Assembly: GCA_963769605.1 (NCBI GenBank)
Contig: CAVYML010000001.1
Coordinates: 558,001-622,000 of the forward strand
Length of the DNA stretch: 64,000 nt
Direction of reading: 5' to 3'
Source of the DNA: Fen-1254 sp963769605
GTDB lineage: Bacteria; Bacteroidota; Ignavibacteria; UBA10030
In this document: piece after piece, positions 43,617 through 51,949 of the stretch
Layout of the letters: each line of letters opens with the position of its first letter
Numbering within the stretch: position 1 is the stretch's first letter
Position numbers and translations under genes: made by a program
Notes under the pieces: model-generated
What the model saw: the letters and a program-made list of their open reading frames with translations, nothing else
Databases searched by the model: none
Told to the model about the DNA's origin: nothing

Positions 43617-44393
43617 GTGAGAATTTTATTTATTATACTTTTCGGGGTGCTTTTTATGAAAGACTCATTAGCGGTCATTAAAACCGAGACGGTTGCATAT
43701 AAGCAGGGAGGTGTTATCCTCGAGGGATATCTCGCCTATGACAATGCGCTGGCGGGAAAGCGTCCGGGTGTTCTTGTAATCCATGATTGGCTCGGCATTT
43801 CGGAAACTACGCAGATGCGGGCAAAGCAATTGGCGGAACTCGGATACGTTGTTCTTGCTGCTGATATATACGGAAAAGGGATACGTCCCGCAAATGCACA
43901 GGAAGCGCAAGCTGAAGCGATGAAATATTATAAGGACCGGAAACTGTTGCGTGACCGCACCCGTGCGGGACTCGATTTTCTCTCTTCACAAAAAAGAGTG
44001 GATGCTGCACGTCTTTCTGTCATCGGATATTGCTTTGGAGGGGCGGGAGCGCTTGAGCTGGCAAGGAGCGGCGCTCCGCTAAAAGGCATTGTGACGTTTC
44101 ATGGTTCGCTTTCAACACCGACTCCGGAAGATGCAAAGAATATCAAGGGAAAGGTACTTGTTTTGCACGGGGCGGATGATCCGTTTGTTAAGCAAGCAGA
44201 TGTAATTGCATTTATGGATGAAATGCGCAAAGGAGGAGTGGATTGGCAATTGATTCAATACGGAGGCGCTGTTCATAGTTTCACCGATAAACGCGCAGGA
44301 AGCGACAATACGAAAGGAGGGGCATACAACGAAGCGGCCGATCGAAGATCGTGGCTGGCAATGAAAAATTTTCTGATAGAAGTTTTTAAATAG
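43617..44393 (+). CDS. Exported dienelactone-hydrolase family protein
   Basis: 258 residues from a GTG at 43617, chosen because AAAGGAG lies 6 bases upstream and the product then begins with a signal peptide (RILFIILFGVLFMKDSLA); the open frame extends back to 43563. Alpha/beta hydrolase fold: VLVIHDWLGI, the nucleophile elbow GYCFGG with Cys as in dienelactone hydrolase, the acid Asp in HGADDPF and the final His in GGAVHSFTD. It hydrolyses esters or lactones, probably in the periplasm. It follows comEC by 50 bases and ends before a strong terminator at 44414. Confidence 0.88.
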   Translation: MRILFIILFGVLFMKDSLAVIKTETVAYKQGGVILEGYLAYDNALAGKRPGVLVIHDWLGISETTQMRAKQLAELGYVVLAADIYGKGIRPANAQEAQAEAMKYYKDRKLLRDRTRAGLDFLSSQKRVDAARLSVIGYCFGGAGALELARSGAPLKGIVTFHGSLSTPTPEDAKNIKGKVLVLHGADDPFVKQADVIAFMDEMRKGGVDWQLIQYGGAVHSFTDKRAGSDNTKGGAYNEAADRRSWLAMKNFLIEVFK

Positions 44394-44413
44394 AAGTTCT
44401 TTCCACTCAATAC

Positions 44414-44453
44414 AAAATCCGTTTAGGTGGAATTTCCAATAAACGGATTTTAT
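44414..44453 (+). terminator. Rho-independent terminator after the dienelactone hydrolase
   Basis: AAAATCCGTTTA (44414-44425) and TAAACGGATTTT (44440-44451) form a perfect 12-bp stem with a 14-base loop, 20 bases after the stop codon, with the T run at the end of the right arm. The A/T symmetry also allows it to act on the minus strand. Confidence 0.75.
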
Positions 44454-44497
44454 TAATCTTAAGAAGTATCTTACCTGCATTTTGTCTATATTTCAAT

Positions 44498-45280
44498 ATG
44501 CGATTGACAAGATCACAAGTAAAATATCTCCATTCTCTTTCTCAAAAAAAAATCCGTTCTTCGGAACGAAAGTTTATTTTAGAAGGCTGGCGCCCGCTGA
44601 CCGATGCCCTGGCATCGGATTTTAAGATTGAATTGATAGCGGTGACCGAATTACAATCAGCGGATCCCCGCTTTGTCGAAGTGACAGATCGTGCGAGGAG
44701 GGGAAAAATTCCCGTATATTTTTTAACTGAAGCGGAATTAAAATACCTTGCGGAAACAGTGCATGCGCAAGGCGTACTGGCGCTCGTCGAACAACACTGT
44801 TGGACATTTGATGAAGTAGACGTTGAGTCTATGAATCGTATCGTTGCATGCGACGGTATCGGTGATCCGGGAAACCTGGGAACTATACTGCGTACATGTG
44901 ATTGGTTCGGTATAGACGCTGTTCTTCTCGGAAAGGGCTGCGTCGATTTGTATAATGAAAAGGTTGTTCGCTCGACAGCCGGTTCAATTTTACACCTTCC
45001 AATCCTGGAAGATATCAGCCTGATCCACGAGCTTCCGAAGTTCAAACAGAATGGCTTTTCTCTTCTTGCAACGGCTCTTGACGGCAAAGTCTTGGGACGG
45101 GAATATTCATTCCCGTCGAAATCTGTCCTGATCCTTGGAAGTGAAGCGCACGGCGTGAGCACCGATATCTTCTCCCTGGCAGATGAAACAATTACAATTC
45201 CTTCATACGGCAAAGCAGAATCACTCAACGCCGGCATCGCATGCGGAATTATCATCGCCCGGTGGCGGCAGAGCGGATAA
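44498..45280 (+). CDS. TrmH-family (SpoU) RNA 2'-O-methyltransferase
   Basis: 260 residues. An N-terminal substrate-binding domain (residues 1-95; KKIRSSERKFILEGWRPL) is followed by the SPOUT knot: CDGIGDPGNLGTILRTCDWFG (motif 1, in parts), LGSEAHGVS (motif 2, usual LGNExxGLS) and IPSYGKAESLNAGIACGIII (motif 3). Motif 1 has Gly in place of the usual Val after DGI. It methylates a ribose in tRNA or rRNA; the exact target cannot be told. Stands alone after a terminator. Confidence 0.9.
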   Translation: MRLTRSQVKYLHSLSQKKIRSSERKFILEGWRPLTDALASDFKIELIAVTELQSADPRFVEVTDRARRGKIPVYFLTEAELKYLAETVHAQGVLALVEQHCWTFDEVDVESMNRIVACDGIGDPGNLGTILRTCDWFGIDAVLLGKGCVDLYNEKVVRSTAGSILHLPILEDISLIHELPKFKQNGFSLLATALDGKVLGREYSFPSKSVLILGSEAHGVSTDIFSLADETITIPSYGKAESLNAGIACGIIIARWRQSG

Positions 45281-45491
45281 ATGATGCTTTCAGTTGAATT
45301 CCGATTGCTGGAAAGCCGCCGCGAATCTTTTTGAAATTGTCTAATTTTCATTTATCTTTTTATGTATGCAGCAGCGACAAAACGAGAGAGAACATCGATA
45401 GCATCCAATGGCGCAACATTGTAGCGGGCTCTTTCAAAGTTGGGTTATTTTCACGATCCCAGGCCGGGCCTCTTAGGAAGTTGATAAGACT

Positions 45492-45962
45492 ATGCCGGAA
45501 ATTCGAAGTGAAATTATTGAAATGTATATTTTCCGGCGCAATGCCGATGCTACGGAATACCTGCTTCTGCAACGGACACGTGAAGATTGTTTGTATCCCT
45601 GCATGTGGCAAATTATAACGGGTACCTTAGAAGACAGGGAAACCGCTGTGCAGTGCGCGCTCCGGGAGTTGAATGAAGAAACCGGATTGAAATATAAAAG
45701 GCTCTGGGCTGTTCCTGCAACGGATTCTTTTTACGATTACCAGCGTGATATCGTACAGGTCATGCCTGTGTTTGCAGCCGAAGTAGATCGAGAGGCCGAG
45801 CCGGAACTTTCACGAGAACATCAAATGTTTGAATGGCTGCCTTTCGATAATGCGCGAGAAAAATTAGTGTGGCCCGGACAGCGTTCCGTACTGGAAATTG
45901 TACATCAATATATTGCCGGCAGAGAAGCGGCGAGTCTTCTCAGTGAGATAAAACAAGCATAA
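45492..45962 (+). CDS. NUDIX hydrolase
   Basis: 156 residues. The Nudix box runs from residue 42: G, five residues, E (GTLEDRE), then seven residues and RELNEETGL, matching the consensus exactly. It hydrolyses a nucleoside diphosphate linked to another moiety. The N-terminal EIIEMYIFRR and the region after the box resemble dATP/dihydroneopterin-triphosphate pyrophosphatases, but this is not decisive. It is 16 bases upstream of the PfkB kinase and probably starts the operon with that gene and mtnA. The 210 bases before it hold no gene that I recognise. Confidence 0.9.
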   Translation: MPEIRSEIIEMYIFRRNADATEYLLLQRTREDCLYPCMWQIITGTLEDRETAVQCALRELNEETGLKYKRLWAVPATDSFYDYQRDIVQVMPVFAAEVDREAEPELSREHQMFEWLPFDNAREKLVWPGQRSVLEIVHQYIAGREAASLLSEIKQA

Positions 45963-45978
45963 GAAAAAGGAACAAATC

Positions 45979-46896
45979 GTGAGTCTCTTAGTCGTGGGAT
46001 CGGTTGCGCTTGATACAGTTGAAACTCCTTTTGGAGGAGTCAAGAATGCGTTGGGCGGCTCTGCTGTTTATATATCTGCGGCAGCAAGTTATTTCACTTC
46101 CCCAGTTCGATTGGTCGGCGTCGTGGGGGATGATTTTCCAAAAGAACATATACAATTCCTGGAATCGCGTCAGATCGATATCGACGGTCTTCAGGTTATC
46201 GAAGGCAAAAAGACCTTTCGCTGGGGCGGTAAGTATCATTATGATCTTAATGTCCGGGATACATTATTTACCGAATTAAATGCCTTCAAAGATTTCGATC
46301 CGGTCATTCCCAGTTCGTACAAAACTTCGAGCTATGTCTGTCTCGGCAATATCGATCCGATTCTCCAGCGCCAGATTCTTCGTCAGATCAACAGACCGCG
46401 CTTGGTTGTCGGCGACACGATGAACTACTGGATAGAAACAAAACCGGCGGAACTTGCTGAGACGATGAAAAGCATGGATGTTCTTATTGTGAACGATTCG
46501 GAAACTCGTCTCCTGACAAACGAACCGAACCTCATCAAGGCGGCAAAAAAAATCATCAAGATGGGACCGCGTATTGTGATTATAAAAAAAGGAGAACATG
46601 GCGCAACATTAGTGACATCGGAGACAATCTTTGCAGCGCCGGCATATCCTTTGGAAAATATTTTCGATCCGACCGGTGCCGGAGACGCATTTGCCGGCGG
46701 CTTCATAGGCTGGCTGGCGCGAACAGACGATATCTCGGTCAATAATTTGAAACGGGCAGTGGTTTATGGAAGCACGCTTGCTTCTTTTTGTGTGGAAAAA
46801 TTCAGTATCGACAGTCTGCGTGATCTAAGTTATTTGAAAGTACACGATAGATACCTTGCGTTTATGGATTTGTCGCGATTTGATGACGAGAGGTAG
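45979..46896 (+). CDS. PfkB-family carbohydrate/nucleoside kinase
   Basis: 305 residues from a GTG with AAGGA 8 bases upstream. SVALDTVETPFG and the GGSAVYISAAASYF glycine-rich segment are at the N-terminus. The C-terminal signature DPTGAGDAFAGGFIGWL contains the catalytic Asp. It resembles members that lie beside mtnA or MTA phosphorylase in other genomes. The adjacent mtnA (1-base gap) makes a role in methylthioribose or adenosine metabolism possible, but the substrate is not readable from sequence. Confidence 0.88.
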   Translation: MSLLVVGSVALDTVETPFGGVKNALGGSAVYISAAASYFTSPVRLVGVVGDDFPKEHIQFLESRQIDIDGLQVIEGKKTFRWGGKYHYDLNVRDTLFTELNAFKDFDPVIPSSYKTSSYVCLGNIDPILQRQILRQINRPRLVVGDTMNYWIETKPAELAETMKSMDVLIVNDSETRLLTNEPNLIKAAKKIIKMGPRIVIIKKGEHGATLVTSETIFAAPAYPLENIFDPTGAGDAFAGGFIGWLARTDDISVNNLKRAVVYGSTLASFCVEKFSIDSLRDLSYLKVHDRYLAFMDLSRFDDER

Positions 46897-46897
46897 C

Positions 46898-47941
46898 ATG
46901 GTGAAGCCGTTAGAATGGACTGGCGGCAAGCTTAGATTTCTCGATCAAACAAAATTGCCCGCTGAAGAAGTTTGGATCGAAACGGATGATGTGTACGTTG
47001 TTGATGATGCCATCCGGAGACTGGCCCTGCGAGGAGCGCCCTTGATCGGTATTGCCGCCGCATACGGAGCAGTTCTGGCGGCGCAGCGAATCCCCCAAGA
47101 GGAATCCTTGCCTGTAAAACTTCTTTCAGATACCATACACAGGCTCGAGCAATCACGTCCGACTGCAATCAATCTTTTTTGGGCGCTGAATCGACAGCGT
47201 AAAATTTTACTCGATAACCCTTCTGCATCCATCGACATCTTGCGGCATCTCTTGCTGGAAGAAGCTTTGGCAATTCATCGCGAAGATAGAAACATGTGCG
47301 AACGAATCGCTGAATATGGAATTACGCTTCTGAAGCCCGGTTCGATTCTTCTCACGCATTGCAACAGCGGAGAACTTGCGACGGGTGGAAATGGCACTGC
47401 GCTTGGAATTATTCGGGCCGGTTGGGACGCAGGACTTGTTGAACATGTTTTCGTTGATGAGACCCGGCCTCTGCTCCAGGGAGCTCGATTGACAATGTGG
47501 GAGCTGATGAGGCAATCAATCCCGGCCACGCTTCTTACTGATAATTCTGCTGCGTTTCTGATGCATCAAAAAAAAATTCATGCAGTGTTCATAGGGGCAG
47601 ATAGAATTTCAGGAAACGGCGACTGCGCAAACAAAATCGGTACATACAGCCTTGCTATACTGGCTAAATATCATGCCGTTCCTTTCTATGTTGCAGCACC
47701 TGTTTCAACTTTTGATCTGACGCTTGCAGACGGCAGCCTCATTCCAATCGAACAAAGAGATGCGGACGAAGTGCGGATGATACACGGCCGATTAACGACT
47801 CCAGCCGATGCACCCGTATATTCTCCGGCATTTGATGTTACACCGAACGAATTGATTACTGCAATAGTAAGCGATAGAGGAATTCTGTATCCGCCGTATG
47901 GATATACGATAGGGGAAATGGTTAAAAACTGTTCATTGTGA
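46898..47941 (+). CDS. mtnA: S-methyl-5-thioribose-1-phosphate isomerase
   Basis: 347 residues from ATG 46898, one base after the kinase stop; the open frame extends back into the kinase. The family motifs are RGAPLIGIAAAYG, THCNSGELATGGNGTALG (catalytic Cys), VDETRPLLQGARLTMWEL and the Asp in VFIGADRIS. It isomerises methylthioribose-1-phosphate to methylthioribulose-1-phosphate in methionine salvage. It also resembles the related eIF-2B-type isomerases, but the Cys and Asp are present. No other salvage gene is in the window except possibly the upstream kinase. Confidence 0.93.
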   Translation: MVKPLEWTGGKLRFLDQTKLPAEEVWIETDDVYVVDDAIRRLALRGAPLIGIAAAYGAVLAAQRIPQEESLPVKLLSDTIHRLEQSRPTAINLFWALNRQRKILLDNPSASIDILRHLLLEEALAIHREDRNMCERIAEYGITLLKPGSILLTHCNSGELATGGNGTALGIIRAGWDAGLVEHVFVDETRPLLQGARLTMWELMRQSIPATLLTDNSAAFLMHQKKIHAVFIGADRISGNGDCANKIGTYSLAILAKYHAVPFYVAAPVSTFDLTLADGSLIPIEQRDADEVRMIHGRLTTPADAPVYSPAFDVTPNELITAIVSDRGILYPPYGYTIGEMVKNCSL

Positions 47942-47944
47942 GGA

Positions 47945-47987
47945 AGTTCTTGGTGCTTGGTGCGTAGTTAGCTCTGAACCAAGAACT
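47945..47987. repeat. Perfect 10-bp inverted repeat between mtnA and recO
   Basis: AGTTCTTGGT (47945-47954) and ACCAAGAACT (47978-47987) with a 23-base loop; the loop repeats parts of the arms (GCTTGGTG). It may be a weak terminator or a simple repeat of the 'ttcttggt' kind also seen near 54000. No T run follows. Confidence 0.45.
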
Positions 47988-48003
47988 AAGAACCAAATAT
48001 CAA

Positions 48004-48792
48004 ATGATTGTTAAAACAGAAGCTATAGTTTTGAGATCCATGAAGTACAATGAAACTAGTAAAATTGTTACTCTGTACAGCAAGGAATTCGGCAAAATAT
48101 CATGTATAGCAAAAGGGGCTCGTTCTGCGAAGAATAAATTCGGTTCTTCGATGGAACCGTTGACGCACTCACTTGTTGTTCTGTATAAGAAGGAACATCG
48201 TGATCTTCATTTGATTTCACAATGCGACACATTGAAAACATTTAAGAACATTGGAAAAGATCTCGATCTGCTGACGATAGGATTTGCTATCGCAGAATTT
48301 CTATATCACATTGCGCACAACGAAGAAAGAAATGAACTTCTCTTCAATCTTATCATTGAGTCTTTAAATGCTTTGGATGCGAAGCCGAAGACACCAATGA
48401 TTCATCTCCATACTTTTCGGCTGCGGACAGCGATTCTTTTCGGCTATTCACCTGCATTGAACTTTTGCGCCGTATGCGGAAAAGAATTGCTGGGGGGAAT
48501 CGGCGAATACCGATATGTATTCCAAATTGCTCACGGGGCTGTGTTTTGTAATACATGTATGTCCCCGGAGGGAACTTCTTCTGCGGGGTTGTCGTCTCAA
48601 CAAGTGATGGCTTCGGTTTCAGCCCCTGCACTGCAGATATTGCGCAGGTGTTCAACATCGGCGATGCTTTCATTGAACTCTTTGGTCGTCGATCAAAAGG
48701 TCGGGAACGAATTGGCGGAAGTGCTGCGTTTATATTTACAGTATCACTTTGAACAGTATAAAAGCATGAAATCTTTGGAATTGATTCAATAG
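48004..48792 (+). CDS. recO: DNA repair protein RecO
   Basis: 262 residues. The N-terminal OB fold begins IVKTEAIVLRSMKYNETSKI and includes FGKISCIAKGARS. A helical domain follows with a zinc-binding set CAVCGK and FCNTCM (four Cys). RecO helps load RecA on SSB-coated DNA in the RecFOR pathway. Length and order are normal. It lies upstream of the htrA-like gene with a 25-base gap. Confidence 0.93.
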   Translation: MIVKTEAIVLRSMKYNETSKIVTLYSKEFGKISCIAKGARSAKNKFGSSMEPLTHSLVVLYKKEHRDLHLISQCDTLKTFKNIGKDLDLLTIGFAIAEFLYHIAHNEERNELLFNLIIESLNALDAKPKTPMIHLHTFRLRTAILFGYSPALNFCAVCGKELLGGIGEYRYVFQIAHGAVFCNTCMSPEGTSSAGLSSQQVMASVSAPALQILRRCSTSAMLSLNSLVVDQKVGNELAEVLRLYLQYHFEQYKSMKSLELIQ

Positions 48793-48817
48793 AATTAAAA
48801 TAAATGGAGGAATATAT

Positions 48818-50353
48818 ATGACAAGTAAATCTGTACTGATTGCTGTTTTACTTATTTCGCTTGGAATTATTTTCGGCGTAGTACTGGTCTCGAGTTTTAA
48901 GGGAATTGATTTCTCGCTTGCCGGTGAAAATATTAAATTAGGGGCAAAGGAATCAACGATTAAAGTCAATCCGACATTAAAATCTCTGAACGAAGCTTTT
49001 CATGAAATCGGAAAAACAGTCACACCGTCGGTGGTGTATGTCGAGGTCGAAATGGAATCGGGTTCGGATGAGGGCGGCGACGCATCGGATTTCTTTCACC
49101 GATTTTTCGGTCCGGATTTTAAATTCGATATGCCGAAGAGAGGTCCGGAACGAGGAGCCGGATCGGGAGTTTTGATCAGCGACAACGGGTATATTCTTAC
49201 AAATAACCATGTAGTCAGCGGCGCAAAGAAAAATGGAATAAAAGTTCAGCTTTCCGATACGCGTGAATTCAAGGCGAAGCTGATCGGAACCGATAAATAT
49301 ACGGATCTGGCGGTTATCAAGATCGAAGCAAACAATCTCTTGGCTGCTGTACTGGGGAATTCCGATGAAGTCGAAGTCGGACATATCGTTTTTGCTATCG
49401 GCGCTCCTCTCGGTCTCAAATCGACAATGACGGAAGGGATTGTAAGCGCCCTTGGCAGACAAATCGGCATTATCAATGATGAGAGCGGTTATGGAATAGA
49501 AAATTTTATTCAAACAGATGCGGCAGTCAATCCGGGCAACAGCGGCGGACCGCTGGTCGATATTCAGGGACAAGTAATCGGTATCAACAGCGCTATTGCA
49601 ACAACGAATGCACGTTATCAAGGGTATAGCTTTGCCATTCCCATCAATTTGGCGAAGAAAGTTGCATCGGATATTATTGAAACCGGTAAGGTTCGACGCG
49701 GCTATATCGGAGTTCATATCGAAGCGGTTGATGCCATTACAGCGAAGGCCGCGGGTTTGGATAAAGCGCAGGGAGTTAAAGTGCGCGATGTAAATGAGAA
49801 AAGCGCCGGTGAGGATGCCGGTCTGCAGTCCGGAGATATTATTCTGACAGTCGACGGAAAAGAAGTCAATTCTCCTAACGCGCTGCAGACGCAGGTTGCC
49901 GGAAAATCGCCCGGAGAATCAATTTCTTTAAAAATCTGGAGAGAGAAAAAGGAAATCGAAAAGAAAGTCATTCTGAAAGCACGTGAAGAAGATGAATCGG
50001 TTGCGGCAAATGAAAAAGAGGGAGAGAACTCATCTGATGAAAACGAATCGTCCCACCACCGAATAAACATCGATGTTCTCGGCTTGACAGTCTGCTCTAT
50101 AGACGCAAGAGTAAAGAAGGAATATAAAATCGATAAAGGGGCATTTGTTGAGAGTGTTAATCCGGGCGGAATTGCTCAGGAACGAGGTTTATTAAAAGGC
50201 GATGTTATTCTTGCGGTCGGTGAAAAAACAATTACGACTCCGGAAGAACTCAAATCTGAGCTTAATAAACTCAAATCCGGTGATGCGGTAATGCTTCGCG
50301 TCAAAGGAGATGATAAAAAAACTCGCTTTGTAGCTGTCGAAATACCGGAATAA
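48818..50353 (+). CDS. DegP/HtrA family periplasmic serine protease (Do-like)
   Basis: 511 residues. An N-terminal signal anchor (VLIAVLLISLGIIFGVVLVSSF) is followed by a trypsin-like domain with the triad His131 (NNHVV), Asp163 (DLAVIK) and Ser242 (GNSGGP). Two PDZ domains follow (about 275-380 and 425-510; GYIGVHIEAV and LQSGDIILTVDG in the first, GLLKGDVILAVG in the second), linked by an acidic stretch around 388-410. It degrades or holds misfolded envelope proteins. TGGAGGAA precedes the ATG. A Rho-independent terminator follows at 50373. Confidence 0.94.
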   Translation: MTSKSVLIAVLLISLGIIFGVVLVSSFKGIDFSLAGENIKLGAKESTIKVNPTLKSLNEAFHEIGKTVTPSVVYVEVEMESGSDEGGDASDFFHRFFGPDFKFDMPKRGPERGAGSGVLISDNGYILTNNHVVSGAKKNGIKVQLSDTREFKAKLIGTDKYTDLAVIKIEANNLLAAVLGNSDEVEVGHIVFAIGAPLGLKSTMTEGIVSALGRQIGIINDESGYGIENFIQTDAAVNPGNSGGPLVDIQGQVIGINSAIATTNARYQGYSFAIPINLAKKVASDIIETGKVRRGYIGVHIEAVDAITAKAAGLDKAQGVKVRDVNEKSAGEDAGLQSGDIILTVDGKEVNSPNALQTQVAGKSPGESISLKIWREKKEIEKKVILKAREEDESVAANEKEGENSSDENESSHHRINIDVLGLTVCSIDARVKKEYKIDKGAFVESVNPGGIAQERGLLKGDVILAVGEKTITTPEELKSELNKLKSGDAVMLRVKGDDKKTRFVAVEIPE

Positions 50354-50372
50354 CTGCGATTTAATTCAAACG

Positions 50373-50408
50373 AAAAGCGCGGCAGAGAAATTTGCTGCGC
50401 TTTTTTTG
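50373..50408 (+). terminator. Rho-independent terminator after the HtrA gene
   Basis: AAAGCGC-G-GCA and TGC-T-GCGCTTT form an interrupted stem of about 10 bp with loop GAGAAATT, followed by seven T bases. It starts 20 bases after the stop. Confidence 0.8.
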
Positions 50409-50519
50409 TGACCTCGTTGAATATCCATTGAAATTTCATTTTATTAAATACAGACATACTGCTCAATGCAGAAAGAGCAGCTTATAAGATTTTATGTACG
50501 ATGACACGAGGAACTCACT

Positions 50520-51698
50520 ATGATCCGGTATCTTACTGCAGGTGAATCTCACGGCATGGCGCTTGTCGGTATTCTTGAAGGAATTCCGGCTGGAGTGCAT
50601 CTCAATGCCGAATTTCTGAATTGTCAACTCCGGCGGAGGCAGCATGGATATGGCCGCGGCGGAAGAATGAAAATAGAAACCGATACCGTTGAAATTCTGT
50701 CCGGTGTTCGTTTTGGCAGTACCATCGGTTCGCCGATTGCTTTATTGATTCGCAATAACGATTGGCATAATTGGACGGAGAAGATGTCAATCGACGGGGA
50801 CGGTTCGACTGTGGAAAAAATAACAGTACCGCGTCCCGGTCATGCGGATTTTGCCGGTTCGATTAAATACGGTTTTAAAGATTTGCGGAACGTTATAGAT
50901 CGTTCCAGCGCGCGTGAAAGCGCTATGCGGGTTGCATTGTGCACAATCGCACGAAAAATTTTGGAAGATTGCGGCATTTTCATCGGCAGTCATGTTCTTG
51001 CTATCGGAAAAGCGGAAATACAAGACCGGTCTCAAATAGACCAATTGATTGCGAAAAACATTAGAAGGGGAAAAACCGGATCTTATGGTATTGGCGAACT
51101 AGCAGATCATTCATCTGTAAGAATTCTCGATTCCCAGGTTGAAGCAAAGGCAATTTCTATTATCAAAAAAGCCAAAAAGGATGGAGATACACTCGGGGGG
51201 ATATTCGAAATAATTGTTTCCGGTCTTCCTGCGGGACTTGGAAGTTATGTGCAATGGGATAGACGCCTTACAGCGTCTTTGACTCAAACAATCATGTCGA
51301 TTCAAGCGATAAAGGGAGTAGAAATAGGCGATGGATTCGGCAATGCGCGCGCGTACGGTTCGGAAGTGCATGATGAATTTTTTGTTAAGTCGGGAACTAT
51401 AGGACGAAAGACAAATCGGGCCGGAGGATTGGAGGGAGGGATGACTAACGGCGAACCTCTCGTGCTTCGTGCTGCTATGAAACCGATTTCAACGCTTGCT
51501 CATCCGCTGCACTCTGTCGATCTTACCGCGATAAAATCGGTACGAGCCCGTTACGAACGCTCGGATGTGTGTGCTGTTCCTGCTGCGTCAATAGTTGGCG
51601 AAGCTGTGGTAGCAATTCCGTTAGCCAATGCCCTATTAGAAAAATATGGAGGAGATTCTTTAAGGGAATTGCAGGAACGATTCCTTCAGCCCATGTAA
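50520..51698 (+). CDS. aroC: Chorismate synthase
   Basis: 392 residues. TAGESHGMALVGILEGIPAG at the start (in parts), GRGGRMKIETD, RPGHADFAGSIKYGFKDLRNVIDRSSARESAMR (positions about 115-147, holding the conserved RSSARE), and NRAGGLEGGMTNGE near residue 300. It converts 5-enolpyruvylshikimate-3-phosphate to chorismate with reduced FMN, the last step of the shikimate pathway. Length normal. GAGGA precedes the ATG at 50520. It is not in an aro cluster here. Confidence 0.96.
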   Translation: MIRYLTAGESHGMALVGILEGIPAGVHLNAEFLNCQLRRRQHGYGRGGRMKIETDTVEILSGVRFGSTIGSPIALLIRNNDWHNWTEKMSIDGDGSTVEKITVPRPGHADFAGSIKYGFKDLRNVIDRSSARESAMRVALCTIARKILEDCGIFIGSHVLAIGKAEIQDRSQIDQLIAKNIRRGKTGSYGIGELADHSSVRILDSQVEAKAISIIKKAKKDGDTLGGIFEIIVSGLPAGLGSYVQWDRRLTASLTQTIMSIQAIKGVEIGDGFGNARAYGSEVHDEFFVKSGTIGRKTNRAGGLEGGMTNGEPLVLRAAMKPISTLAHPLHSVDLTAIKSVRARYERSDVCAVPAASIVGEAVVAIPLANALLEKYGGDSLRELQERFLQPM

Positions 51699-51768
51699 TT
51701 GAAACATCGACGGCTTTGGAGCGAGAAGATAGATATAGCCGGATATCTTAGAGAATTTGATGTGCACC

Positions 51769-51797
51769 TTGACTCTTGGTCTGGTTTATGCTATATT
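51769..51797 (+). promoter_or_regulatory. Strong sigma-70-type promoter upstream of the HNH gene
   Basis: TTGACT (51769-51774), 17-base spacer, TATATT (51792-51797). Expected transcription start is near 51804, so the transcript would contain the whole 103-bp element (51847-51949) as a leader before the HNH reading frame. This is the best promoter match in the window. Confidence 0.65.
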
Positions 51798-51846
51798 TTC
51801 AATAGAATTGAAGGAAAGGCTCAAGGAAAACATGAGCTTAACAGCC

Positions 51847-51949
51847 TCGAGATGTAGACGAAAAGTCGGTTTTGTGGGAATTCATATCTTATTCTGAGAT
51901 GGATTTGCGACTTCTCTTTTCAATTTTTGAGTTCTCGTCTACGTCTTTC
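51847..51949 (+). repeat. 103-bp inverted-repeat element, copy C, in the HNH leader
   Basis: Same length and layout as copies A and B, more diverged. The outermost bases no longer pair, but GTAGACG and CGTCTAC do: copy A has GTGGACG and CGTCCAC at the same positions, so one base pair has changed on both sides. The TTG that opens the longest HNH reading frame (51927) lies inside the right arm. Confidence 0.8.

Noticed and set aside
44542..45351. 269-codon minus-strand frame opposite the TrmH-family gene
   Set aside because: Shadow of a well-supported SPOUT methyltransferase; no ribosome site and no domain.
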